Below, one piece after another: positions 34,138 to 40,476 of a DNA stretch of 40,476 nucleotides. Source of the stretch: Comamonadaceae bacterium (GTDB taxonomy: Bacteria; Pseudomonadota; Gammaproteobacteria; Burkholderiales; Burkholderiaceae_C); assembly GCA_947372865.1 (NCBI GenBank), contig CANBVJ010000028.1:1-40476 (forward strand), read 5' to 3'. Position numbers and translations under genes: made by a program. The notes under the pieces are model-generated. The model had not been told where the DNA came from and made no database searches. It saw only the letters and a list, made by a program, of their open reading frames with translations. The first letter of the stretch is position 1, and each line of letters starts with the position of its first letter.

Positions 34138-34854
34138 ATGAACGATCTTCAAAACGCCTACCGCCACGCGGCCTACTTTGCGCCGGCGCCCGACAGCGCT
34201 GCCTGGCGCCTGGGTACGCAGTGGCTGGGCCGTTGTCCGCACAGTGGTCAAGAGCTTGCACAGCCCTTGCCGGCTGGATGGGACGCAGATGCCTTTGCGC
34301 TGCGCACGCGCGAGCCCCGGCGTTACGGTTGGCACGCCACCTTGAAAGCACCGTTTGCGCTGGGCGGCGACGGCAGTACAGTCTTCTTGCGCACAGGCTT
34401 TTCAGACTTGGCCGCTGGCGTGCGTTCACCATTCACCCTGGCGCTAACACTGGCACAGGTGGGCAACTTTTTGGCGCTGGTGCCGCGCGAGCCTTGCGCA
34501 CCATTGCAGGCCTTGGCAGACGCCTGCGTGCGCCAGTTGCACCCCTTTGCCGCGTCTTTGCCACCTGCTGAAATCGCACGCCGAAGCCGTGGCGGCCTGA
34601 GTGCGCGCCAGCAAGAAATGCTGGCGCAATGGGGCTACCCCTATGTTTTGCAGGACTTTGCCTTTCACATGACCCTGACCGACACCCTGGACGGCTTGTC
34701 CGAAGCGCAGACTGCCCAGTTGGTGCAGCACGCCACACACTGGTTTGCACCACTGCTGTCTGACGGTTTGCAGATTGATGCGGTGTCATGGTTTGCCGAA
34801 GACGCACCGGGGGCGGATTTTCGGTGGGTGGAGCGCTTCGGGTTTGCACCATGA
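34138..34854 (+). CDS. DUF1045 phosphonate-operon protein, 2H phosphoesterase fold
   Basis: A 238-residue protein of the DUF1045 family, often found beside C-P lyase genes. It has the two H-x-T motifs of 2H phosphoesterases, HATL (His66) and HMTL (His177), set about 110 residues apart as the fold requires. 2H enzymes open cyclic phosphates or ligate/cleave RNA ends. The product of PhnJ is a 1,2-cyclic ribose phosphate that E. coli opens with PhnP, and no phnP is in this window, so DUF1045 may do that step (inference). The ATG at 34138 is used; a TTG at 34132 is in frame. It overlaps phnN by 4 bases. Confidence 0.85.
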   Translation: MNDLQNAYRHAAYFAPAPDSAAWRLGTQWLGRCPHSGQELAQPLPAGWDADAFALRTREPRRYGWHATLKAPFALGGDGSTVFLRTGFSDLAAGVRSPFTLALTLAQVGNFLALVPREPCAPLQALADACVRQLHPFAASLPPAEIARRSRGGLSARQQEMLAQWGYPYVLQDFAFHMTLTDTLDGLSEAQTAQLVQHATHWFAPLLSDGLQIDAVSWFAEDAPGADFRWVERFGFAP

Positions 34855-35429
34855 GCGCCTCGCTGATCTACGTCATGGGGCCCTCTGGCGTGGGCAAGGA
34901 CAGCTTGCTCAACTGGCTGCGCGCGCATGTGCGCAGCTTGCAAAACCCACCCGTTTTGCACTTTGCACGGCGCACGGTGACGCGCAGCCTGGACAAGTCC
35001 AACGAAGACCATGAGTCGGTAGATTTCGATGCGTTTGGGCGGCTCCAGCAGGCGGGTGCTTTTGCTTTGCAATGGCAGGCCCATGGTCTGCATTACGGGG
35101 TGCGCCACGCAGAAATTACGGGTCGCAGTGGCTGGGTGATAGTCAATGGTTCACGTGCCTATGCAGCGCAGGCACGTGCCCTTTTCCCGGGCATGACGGT
35201 GTTGCATGTGAGCGCGCCCGAGGCAGTGGTACGTGTACGCCTGACCGCGCGCCAGCGTGAAACACCGGCAGAAGTGGAGGCGCGCATCCAGCGCTCGCAA
35301 TCCGCCGATGTAGCCCTGGCGCCGGGTGACCTGCACATTGTCAATGCCGGCTCGCTGGAAGCCACTGCGAGCGTGTTGTGCGACATCCTGCAACTCCGCA
35401 CCGGCTTGCGACTCGTCCATCCGACTTAA
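34851..35429 (+). CDS. phnN: ribose 1,5-bisphosphate phosphokinase
   Basis: A 192-residue kinase with a guanylate-kinase-like fold and Walker A GPSGVGKDS. RRTVTRSLDKSNEDHESVD and FALQWQAHGLHYGV are PhnN landmarks. It phosphorylates ribose 1,5-bisphosphate to PRPP, the last step that recycles the ribose carrier of the C-P lyase pathway. The start at 34851 overlaps the DUF1045 stop (ATGA), which supports the two acting in consecutive steps. It is the last gene of this short divergent operon; a 137-base gap follows. Confidence 0.92.
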   Translation: MSASLIYVMGPSGVGKDSLLNWLRAHVRSLQNPPVLHFARRTVTRSLDKSNEDHESVDFDAFGRLQQAGAFALQWQAHGLHYGVRHAEITGRSGWVIVNGSRAYAAQARALFPGMTVLHVSAPEAVVRVRLTARQRETPAEVEARIQRSQSADVALAPGDLHIVNAGSLEATASVLCDILQLRTGLRLVHPT

Positions 35430-35463
35430 ATCGGTTTCGCAGGGGCCGCGGCGGCGGGTTGTG

Positions 35464-35480
35464 TTCATCATTCGGTCATA
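35464..35480 (+). promoter_or_regulatory. weak Pho-box-like repeat upstream of plcP
   Basis: GTTCAT and GGTCAT stand 11 bases apart, the spacing of PhoB half-sites (consensus about TGTCAT-N5-TGTCAT). The second is a one-mismatch match, the first has two. The next unit (CTGAAT) is poor. It lies about 87 bases before the plcP start, a plausible promoter distance. It is weak alone and gains weight only from the better sites at 39723-39809. Confidence 0.3.
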
Positions 35481-35566
35481 CAACCTGAATACGCTTCAAG
35501 CCGGTCGTATGGAGGCGTGCCTGATTCTTGGGTAGCGCCCCGCAAATCTGTATCAACGAGGACCGG

Positions 35567-36379
35567 ATGCATTACCGAGCCGTATTTATTTCTGACCTGC
35601 ATCTGGGCACGCCCGGCTGCCAGGCCGAGGCCTTGATCGAGTTTCTGAAGTCCCACACCAGCGACTACCTCTATCTGGTTGGCGACATCGTCGACGGCTG
35701 GCAGTTGCGCCGCAAATGGTATTGGCCGCAGGCCCACAACGACGTAGTGCAAAAGCTGCTGCGCCGGGCGCGCAAGGGCTGCCACGTGGTTTATATCCCC
35801 GGCAACCACGACGAGTTCGCACGCGGCTTTGTCGGCCACCATTTTGGTGGCATCGAGGTGACCGAAGAGGCCAGCCATACCCTGGTCGATGGCCGCAAAC
35901 TGCTGCTCATCCACGGCGACTACTTTGATGCCGTCGTCAAGTACGCCAAGTGGCTGGCCTATGTGGGCGACAATTTGTACGAACTGGCATTGCGCCTGAA
36001 CCGCCACCTCAACCGGGTGCGCGCGCGCATGGGCTTGCCGTATTGGTCTTTGTCAGCCTTTCTTAAAAGCAAGGTGAAGAAGGCGCTGAACTTTATTGCA
36101 GATTTTGAAAAAGCCCTGGCCCATGAGGCGCACAAGCGCGGCTACCAGGGCGTGGTGTGCGGCCATATCCACCGCGCCGAAATTCGCATGATTGATGGCG
36201 TGCTGTACTGCAACGACGGCGACTGGGTGGAAAGCCGTTCGGCCTTGGTGGAGCATGTGGACGGGCGCCTGGAGCTGATTTACTGGGACCAGCTGCTGGA
36301 TTTTCTGCCAATCGTGAGCCCCATCGCCAGCTCCTTGCCACGGGTGCCCGAAGCCGTGCCTGCTGCGGAAGGCGCCTAA
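35567..36379 (+). CDS. plcP: PlcP-like phospholipase C (calcineurin-type phosphoesterase)
   Basis: A 270-residue metallophosphoesterase. Metal ligands are FISDLHLG (Asp10, His12), GDIVDGW (Asp40), GNHDEF (Asn80, His81), LIHGDYFD (His116) and CGHIH. WQLRRKWYWPQAHNDVVQKLLRRARKG, VKYAKWLAYVGD and ALNFIADFEKA segments are very like the phosphate-starvation phospholipase C PlcP of Sinorhizobium, which cuts phosphatidylcholine and phosphatidylethanolamine to diacylglycerol. Such proteins are often annotated UDP-2,3-diacylglucosamine hydrolase, but the true LpxH differs in these segments. GAGGA before the ATG at 35567 fixes the start. The agt-like gene at the right end strengthens the PlcP reading. 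Confidence 0.8.
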   Translation: MHYRAVFISDLHLGTPGCQAEALIEFLKSHTSDYLYLVGDIVDGWQLRRKWYWPQAHNDVVQKLLRRARKGCHVVYIPGNHDEFARGFVGHHFGGIEVTEEASHTLVDGRKLLLIHGDYFDAVVKYAKWLAYVGDNLYELALRLNRHLNRVRARMGLPYWSLSAFLKSKVKKALNFIADFEKALAHEAHKRGYQGVVCGHIHRAEIRMIDGVLYCNDGDWVESRSALVEHVDGRLELIYWDQLLDFLPIVSPIASSLPRVPEAVPAAEGA

Positions 36380-36418
36380 AGCGCGGCACCTGGCTGGCAC
36401 CACCGGGGCGCTATCGGT

Positions 36419-37306
36419 TTAAGCGCCACCTTTGCTAGGTGGCAGGCGCAGCAAAGCCTGGCCCATGCGCAGGGGCGTGCCCTCGGCGATGCCCGGCGCA
36501 AAGTCAAAGCCTTTGGGCGCAAACACCAAGATGGTGGATCCGTGCTGGAACCAGCCCATTTCCTCCCCTTTGCGGTAGCGGGCGTCGCAGTCCCTATGGC
36601 CCGGGCCTTCATAACGCGAATCGAGCAGTTCCTTCAGTGCGTGTAAGCGGATGCTGGCCACCAGCACGGCGGCCACCGGTACCAGGGCCACAGGGTAGCG
36701 CTCGGCGCCTACTTCTACCTGCAGCAGTGCACGCTCGTTTTTGCAAAACAGCTTTTCCACCCGCTTGAGCGCCACCGGGTTCACGTTCCAGGTATCACCG
36801 GCAAAGTAGTCCACATCGTGCAGGCGCAGGTCAAACGGCGCATGGAAGCGGTGGTACATGGACGAGGTGATGCGAATGGTCACAAACACACCATCCTGCC
36901 AGGGGCTATTGGCGCCGAGCGGACCCAGCAAATCGGTCAGCGTATACGGAAAGCCCTTGGCTTGGTAGACCCGATCACCCTCGACCCGGCCCATGGCGCC
37001 CACGATGCCGTCACAGGGGCTCACCAGCGTGCGCGGGTCGGCGTCCACCGTACGTGCGCCGGGTTTGAGCTCGCGAATAAAGCAGTCGTGCATGCTGTCA
37101 AAGCGCTGTTTCTTGGCCTCGGACAAATCCAGATCAGCAAACAGCTTCCATGCGCCTATGGACAGGTCGCGCACCCAAGGGTTGGTGCGCTGGCTAAACC
37201 ACCCCATAAAACGCGTGAGCGCCAGGCGGGGAATGCGGTTGGTCAGCAAAAAGTTCAGGTCTTCGTTGGCGCCGATGGCGTGCAGTGCTTTTTTGATAGT
37301 CATCAT
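36419..37306 (-). CDS. psd: phosphatidylserine decarboxylase proenzyme
   Basis: A 295-residue pyruvoyl enzyme precursor that makes phosphatidylethanolamine from phosphatidylserine in the inner membrane. The self-cleavage motif is HGSTI (Gly257-Ser258-Thr259; Ser258 becomes the pyruvoyl group). Asp99 (SPCDG) and His152/His155 (YHRFHAP) are the processing residues. It is the long E. coli-like form. It sits between a PlcP that would consume phosphatidylethanolamine and a PLP enzyme, so it may be a condition-specific second copy; other psd genes of the genome are not visible. Two adjacent ATG codons open the gene; the first is used. Its 3' end contains a 7-base hairpin (36425-36443). Confidence 0.92.
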   Translation of the reverse strand: MMTIKKALHAIGANEDLNFLLTNRIPRLALTRFMGWFSQRTNPWVRDLSIGAWKLFADLDLSEAKKQRFDSMHDCFIRELKPGARTVDADPRTLVSPCDGIVGAMGRVEGDRVYQAKGFPYTLTDLLGPLGANSPWQDGVFVTIRITSSMYHRFHAPFDLRLHDVDYFAGDTWNVNPVALKRVEKLFCKNERALLQVEVGAERYPVALVPVAAVLVASIRLHALKELLDSRYEGPGHRDCDARYRKGEEMGWFQHGSTILVFAPKGFDFAPGIAEGTPLRMGQALLRLPPSKGGA

Positions 37307-37356
37307 TTTTTAACCTTGAAGTCATACAAACAAGGCTTTACCAAGGGGTTGAAGTT

Positions 37357-39033
37357 ATGGACGGTTCTGAAACATTCATGTCGGCGGCGGTTTGGGCTGG
37401 CGTGGCCTCGCTGAGCTACCTGGCCCTTCCCAGGGCGTGGCAACGGCTGCAACTGTCGGTGGCCAAATACCCATCTTTGGGTGGGCATTTGCGCATGGCC
37501 AAGCGCGTCTCCAAACTGATTCCCAACTACGCTTATCCCGACAAAACCTGGTTTGCGATCGATGGCGCACCGCTGGCGGTAGAGCAACGCCGCCGCCTTG
37601 CCTTGGCGCAGCTTGGCAATAGCCTCAAAGACCAAAGCCCGCAGACCTTGGCGCAAAGCGACACCGTGCGGCCCATGCTCTCGGACTTGCAACTCATCAG
37701 CCAGTACCGCGTGCCTTACCAATTTCGGGAGTTGCTGGCCCAGTACGTCAAGCTTGGAAACTTCTGGCGCGAGAGCAGTGGCGTGTGGCTGACCGACTTG
37801 GACGGCAAGCGCTTTATCGACGTCACCGGATCTTACGGCGTCAACCTGTTTGGCTCGGACTTTTACAAAGCCTCCATGGCCGAGGGCGCCGCCATGGCGC
37901 AGCCCTTGGGCCTGGTGCTGGGCTCTTACCATCCCAGCGTGCTGGACAACGTGCAGCGCCTGTGCGAGATTTCGGGCATGGACGAGGTGTCCTTCCACAT
38001 GTCGGGCACCGAGGCGGTGATGCAAGCCGTGCGCCTGGCGCGCTACCACACGCGCCGACCAAAAATAGTGCGCTTTACCGGTGCCTACCACGGCTGGTGG
38101 GACGATGTGCAGCCTGGCCCGGGCAACCCCATGCCGCCGTCCAAAGACACGCTGACGCTCAACGAGATGCACCCCAACACGCTGCGGGTTTTGCGCAACC
38201 GCACCGACATTGCCTGCGTGCTGATAAATCCCTTGCAAGCCATGCACCCCAACCGCGCGGCACCCACCGACTCCACGCTGATCGACGGCACACGCCACGT
38301 GGTTTACGACCGCGCGGCCTACGCGGCCTGGCTGGCCGAGCTGCGCTCCGTGTGTACCGCCAAAGGCATTGCGTTGATTCTGGATGAGGTGTTTTTGGGC
38401 TTCCGCTTGGCGCCCGGTGGCGCGCAAGAATACTTTGGCGTGAAGGCTGATTTGGTGACCTACGGCAAGACGCTCGGTGGCGGGCTGCCGGTGGGCGTGA
38501 TCTGCGGGAAATCCCAATGGATGAAACGCTTTCAGGATGACAAGCCGGGCGACATCTGCTTTGCCCGCGGCACATTCAATGCCCACCCGTATGTGATGTG
38601 CGCGATGAACGTGTTCCTGCAGTCGCTGGACAAGCCCGAGGTTCAGGCCTTGTACGCGGCAGCGTCGCAGACGTGGAGCGAGCGCCAAAGCGTGCTCAAC
38701 GCCAAGTTGCGCGCCGCCCAGGTGCCGGTGCGCATTGCTGGCATGGAGACCGTGTGGTCCGTGTTGTACGACGTGCCCAGCCGCTACAACTGGCTGCTGC
38801 AATACTATTTGCGTGCGCAAGGAATTGCCCTGAGTTGGGTGGGAACAGGCCGCATGATTTTCAGCTTCAACTTCGATGATGCGGCGTTTGAGGATTTTTG
38901 CCAGCGCTTTGTCTTGGCCACCCAAGCCATGCAGGCCGACGGCTGGTGGTGGGTGCCCGAGGCGCAGAGCGGAAAGAAAATTCGCTGCCAGATTCTGAAA
39001 GAAATGCTGGCAGCGAAATTCGCTACTCTTTAG
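37357..39033 (+). CDS. N-terminally extended class III PLP enzyme (glutamate-1-semialdehyde aminomutase-like)
   Basis: A 558-residue protein. From about residue 135 it is a class III fold-type I PLP enzyme: VTGSYGVNLFG, SFHMSGTEAVMQA, FTGAYHGWWDD, LILDEVFLGFR and VTYGKTLGGGLPVG (Lys371 binds PLP), closest in flavour to glutamate-1-semialdehyde aminomutase. Residues 1-130 are an extra domain not found in that enzyme, with a hydrophobic segment near the N-terminus (SAAVWAGVASLSYLAL) that may tie it to the membrane. HemL itself is about 430 residues and lacks this. AAGGGG precedes the ATG. It is divergent from psd (50-base gap) and convergent with the Mpo1-like gene (4-base overlap). The substrate is unknown; the setting suggests an amino group on a lipid or its precursor (inference). 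Confidence 0.8.
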   Translation: MDGSETFMSAAVWAGVASLSYLALPRAWQRLQLSVAKYPSLGGHLRMAKRVSKLIPNYAYPDKTWFAIDGAPLAVEQRRRLALAQLGNSLKDQSPQTLAQSDTVRPMLSDLQLISQYRVPYQFRELLAQYVKLGNFWRESSGVWLTDLDGKRFIDVTGSYGVNLFGSDFYKASMAEGAAMAQPLGLVLGSYHPSVLDNVQRLCEISGMDEVSFHMSGTEAVMQAVRLARYHTRRPKIVRFTGAYHGWWDDVQPGPGNPMPPSKDTLTLNEMHPNTLRVLRNRTDIACVLINPLQAMHPNRAAPTDSTLIDGTRHVVYDRAAYAAWLAELRSVCTAKGIALILDEVFLGFRLAPGGAQEYFGVKADLVTYGKTLGGGLPVGVICGKSQWMKRFQDDKPGDICFARGTFNAHPYVMCAMNVFLQSLDKPEVQALYAAASQTWSERQSVLNAKLRAAQVPVRIAGMETVWSVLYDVPSRYNWLLQYYLRAQGIALSWVGTGRMIFSFNFDDAAFEDFCQRFVLATQAMQADGWWWVPEAQSGKKIRCQILKEMLAAKFATL

Positions 39034-39644
39034 TGGTGGGCGCCTTTGACGTGGTCCATGGGGTCTAGCCACTGGCCTTTGAGCAAATACACCGGCGACT
39101 TGTAGTACATCTTGATGTCGTGCAGCGGGTCGGTGATGATCTTGAACCCCCAGGCCAGGCCGGCCATCAGGCTGTCTTGCTTCCAGAGTTGCAGAACGCG
39201 AAAGCACAGGCCCGCAGCGCCCAAGATGAGCCAGACCATGGCGGTCATGCGCATGGGCGTGTCTTCATAGGCCTGGGGTACCGCCCATTGCAGGTACTGG
39301 GGCATCCAATACGCCAACACCGGAATGGCTGCACAAATGCTCAAGAGTACAATTTTTCGTTGCAGGTTGTAACCTACCTTGATGTCTTCCTTGTGTTCAT
39401 GCGTGGCTTGGTTGACTTCGTCGTAGCCGGTGGGCTCAAAGAAGAAATGGCCGATCTGGCGTGTGCTCATGGACACCAGCCAGGCAATCAGGGCCGAGAC
39501 CACCGGGTCAATGAACAGAAACACATAAGCTACCAAAAACGACAGGGCGCTGATCAGGTGCAGGAACTGGTTGATCCGGCTGTGGTGGTAGTAGCGGTGG
39601 TCATCCCAGCGCTGAACGTTGACGAGTTCAAAAAAAGATTGCAT
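39030..39644 (-). CDS. DUF962/Mpo1-like multi-pass membrane protein
   Basis: A 204-residue protein with four or five hydrophobic segments. YYHHSRINQFLHLIS matches the Y-H-x-x-x-x-N-x-x-x-H core of DUF962/Mpo1 proteins, and STRQIGHFFFEP matches their Q-x-x-GH-x-x-x-E element. Yeast Mpo1 is an iron-dependent dioxygenase that shortens 2-hydroxy fatty acids. Further His residues (THEHKED) follow. The family call is by motif only and the C-terminal half is unlike Mpo1. AGGAG with good spacing fixes the ATG at 39644. A Pho-box-like site points into this gene from 39739-39723. It could act on fatty acyl chains in the lipid cluster (inference). Confidence 0.55.
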   Translation of the reverse strand: MQSFFELVNVQRWDDHRYYHHSRINQFLHLISALSFLVAYVFLFIDPVVSALIAWLVSMSTRQIGHFFFEPTGYDEVNQATHEHKEDIKVGYNLQRKIVLLSICAAIPVLAYWMPQYLQWAVPQAYEDTPMRMTAMVWLILGAAGLCFRVLQLWKQDSLMAGLAWGFKIITDPLHDIKMYYKSPVYLLKGQWLDPMDHVKGAHH

Positions 39645-39722
39645 GGAGTCTCCTGGTTGAAAAGGCAAAGGCAGGGGGCTGTAGCGCCCACACGCTTTAG
39701 CATAGAAATGTCACCGTTTTGC

Positions 39723-39739
39723 GTGAAAATTTGGTGACA
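39723..39739 (-). promoter_or_regulatory. Pho-box-like direct repeat facing the Mpo1-like gene
   Basis: On the minus strand TGTCAC (39739-39734), a 5-base spacer and TTTCAC (39728-39723) form a tandem repeat with the 11-base spacing of PhoB half-sites. It lies about 80 bases before the Mpo1-like start. With TGTCAC at 39709-39714 on the plus strand it also forms a broad inverted repeat. Confidence 0.45.
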
Positions 39740-39770
39740 GCGCGTGGCGACTTTCCCCTGGAGGCGGGAA

Positions 39771-39809
39771 CGTCATGCGGATGTCACTGACGCTTCATGA
39801 AACAGTCGC
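39771..39809 (+). promoter_or_regulatory. Pho-box-like tandem repeat facing the glycosyltransferase gene
   Basis: Four half-sites follow each other every 11 bases: CGTCAT (39771), TGTCAC (39782), CTTCAT (39793) and AGTCGC (39804). The first two are nearly ideal PhoB half-sites; the last two match 4 of 6. The array ends 22 bases before the ATG at 39832, which leaves just enough room for a -10 box and start if the first pair is the functional site. If translation starts at the in-frame ATG at 39775 instead, the repeats would be coding and the match accidental. Confidence 0.5.
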
Positions 39810-39831
39810 AAAGCAGCGGCAAAGTAAGACC

Positions 39832-40476
39832 ATGAATATCGAAGCACAGATCCAGGTCGAGCGCATCAGCAACACGCAAGCCGCGCTGAACATCGCGGTG
39901 GTGACCGAGACCTACCCGCCCGACATCAACGGCGTGGCGCACACCCTGTCCAAAATCGTGCAAGGCCTACAGGCGCGCGGCCATGTGATCTGGCTCGTGC
40001 GCCCACGCCAGCCCGGCGTGGACGTGGCCTTGGTCAACAGCAGCTACCAGGAAATGCTGGTGCGAGGTCTGCCCATTCCGTTTTACAGGCAGTTGCGTTT
40101 GGGGCTGCCGGCCAAGCGTGAGCTGCTGCGGCTTTGGACCCGGCAGCGGCCCGACATCGTGCACATTGCTACCGAAGGTCCTTTGGGCTGGTCGGCGCTG
40201 CAAGTGGCGCGCAAACTTAAATTGCCCATCAGCACCGATTTCAGGACCAATTTCCACGCTTACAGCCAGCACTACGGCATTGGATGGTTGCGCGGCGCCA
40301 TCCTGGCCTACATGAAAAAGTTCCATAACGCGGCGCATGCCACCATGGTTCCGACGACCGCCCTGGAAGGTGAGCTGGCAGGCAGCGGCTTCAAGCGTTT
40401 GTCCGTGGTACCGCGCGGTATCGACACCGGGCTGTTTTCGCCAACGCAGCGCCAAGCGCAACTGCGCAGTAGCTGG
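39832..40476 (+). CDS. GT4-type glycosyltransferase, Agt-like, N-terminal part
   Basis: The first 215 codons of a glycosyltransferase cut by the window edge. NIAVVTETYPPDINGVAHT is the standard N-terminus of GT4 enzymes that glycosylate lipids. IVHIATEGPLGWSAL, STDFRTNFHAYSQHYG, TMVPTTAL and VVPRGIDTGLFSP follow in the usual order. It resembles the diacylglycerol glycosyltransferase Agt that works with PlcP in phosphate-starved bacteria, making glycolipids that replace phospholipids; a mannosyltransferase of other use is the alternative. The start is uncertain: ATG 39832 has a poor ribosome site, while the in-frame ATG 39775 has GGAGG 10 bases upstream and would add 19 residues. It lies next to Pho-box-like repeats. 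Confidence 0.8.
   Translation, partial: MNIEAQIQVERISNTQAALNIAVVTETYPPDINGVAHTLSKIVQGLQARGHVIWLVRPRQPGVDVALVNSSYQEMLVRGLPIPFYRQLRLGLPAKRELLRLWTRQRPDIVHIATEGPLGWSALQVARKLKLPISTDFRTNFHAYSQHYGIGWLRGAILAYMKKFHNAAHATMVPTTALEGELAGSGFKRLSVVPRGIDTGLFSPTQRQAQLRSSW

Noticed and set aside
36425..36443. Perfect 7-base hairpin at the end of psd as a terminator between plcP and psd
   Set aside because: The stem lies inside the last codons of psd and has no T-run on either side. It may be chance from repeated Pro/Gly codons.
37303..39207. Open frame of 634 codons on the minus strand opposite the large PLP enzyme
   Set aside because: It is full of His, Gln, Gly and Ala runs, has no domain, and the opposite strand carries a clear PLP enzyme with its catalytic lysine.

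Overview
The window looks like a chromosomal stretch of a high-GC betaproteobacterium, most likely Burkholderiales and probably Comamonadaceae or a close relative. That placement comes from overall GC, codon use and how familiar the proteins look; no database was searched. No rRNA, tRNA, insertion sequence or CRISPR array was found. Both ends cut through genes: a DMT-type transporter on the left and a glycosyltransferase on the right.

Layout. (1) 1-10.2 kb is a defence island: an AlbA-type ATP-binding protein, a type III methyltransferase (Mod), a YhcG-type PDDEXK nuclease and a type III restriction helicase-nuclease (Res) in one tight operon. A G-rich heptamer repeat follows, then an AAA-ATPase fused to a Toprim-like domain and a truncated XRE antitoxin. 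(2) 10.2-24 kb is ordinary metabolism: a LysE exporter, choline sulfatase, a small membrane protein, arginase and an asparaginase, and a biotin-carrier/carboxyltransferase fusion. It continues with a class III PLP enzyme paired with an APH-type kinase, a membrane-anchored M20 peptidase, an old-yellow-enzyme homologue, a DUF2127 membrane protein, an AlkD-type repair protein and an orphan RelE-like toxin. (3) 24.1-35.4 kb is a carbon-phosphorus lyase locus. Twelve genes run on the minus strand in the order phnG-H-I-J-K-L-M-C-D-E-E and a phnZ-like oxygenase, many with 1-4 base overlaps. Two genes diverge from it: a DUF1045 2H-phosphoesterase and phnN. (4) 35.5-40.5 kb holds a PlcP-like phospholipase C, a phosphatidylserine decarboxylase, an N-terminally extended class III PLP enzyme, a DUF962/Mpo1-like membrane protein and the start of an Agt-like glycosyltransferase.

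How it fits together. Regions 3 and 4 together read as a phosphorus-scavenging locus. One arm breaks phosphonates to phosphate. The other would strip phosphate from membrane phospholipids (PlcP releases diacylglycerol) and replace the head group with sugar (Agt). Pho-box-like direct repeats with 11-base spacing lie between the glycosyltransferase and the Mpo1-like gene, one set facing each way. The large PLP enzyme and the Mpo1-like protein are not part of the PlcP/Agt pathway as I know it, and they are the best candidates here for something undescribed. A second candidate is the defence island, where a PARIS- or OLD-like ATPase-nuclease sits beside a type III restriction system that carries two extra proteins.
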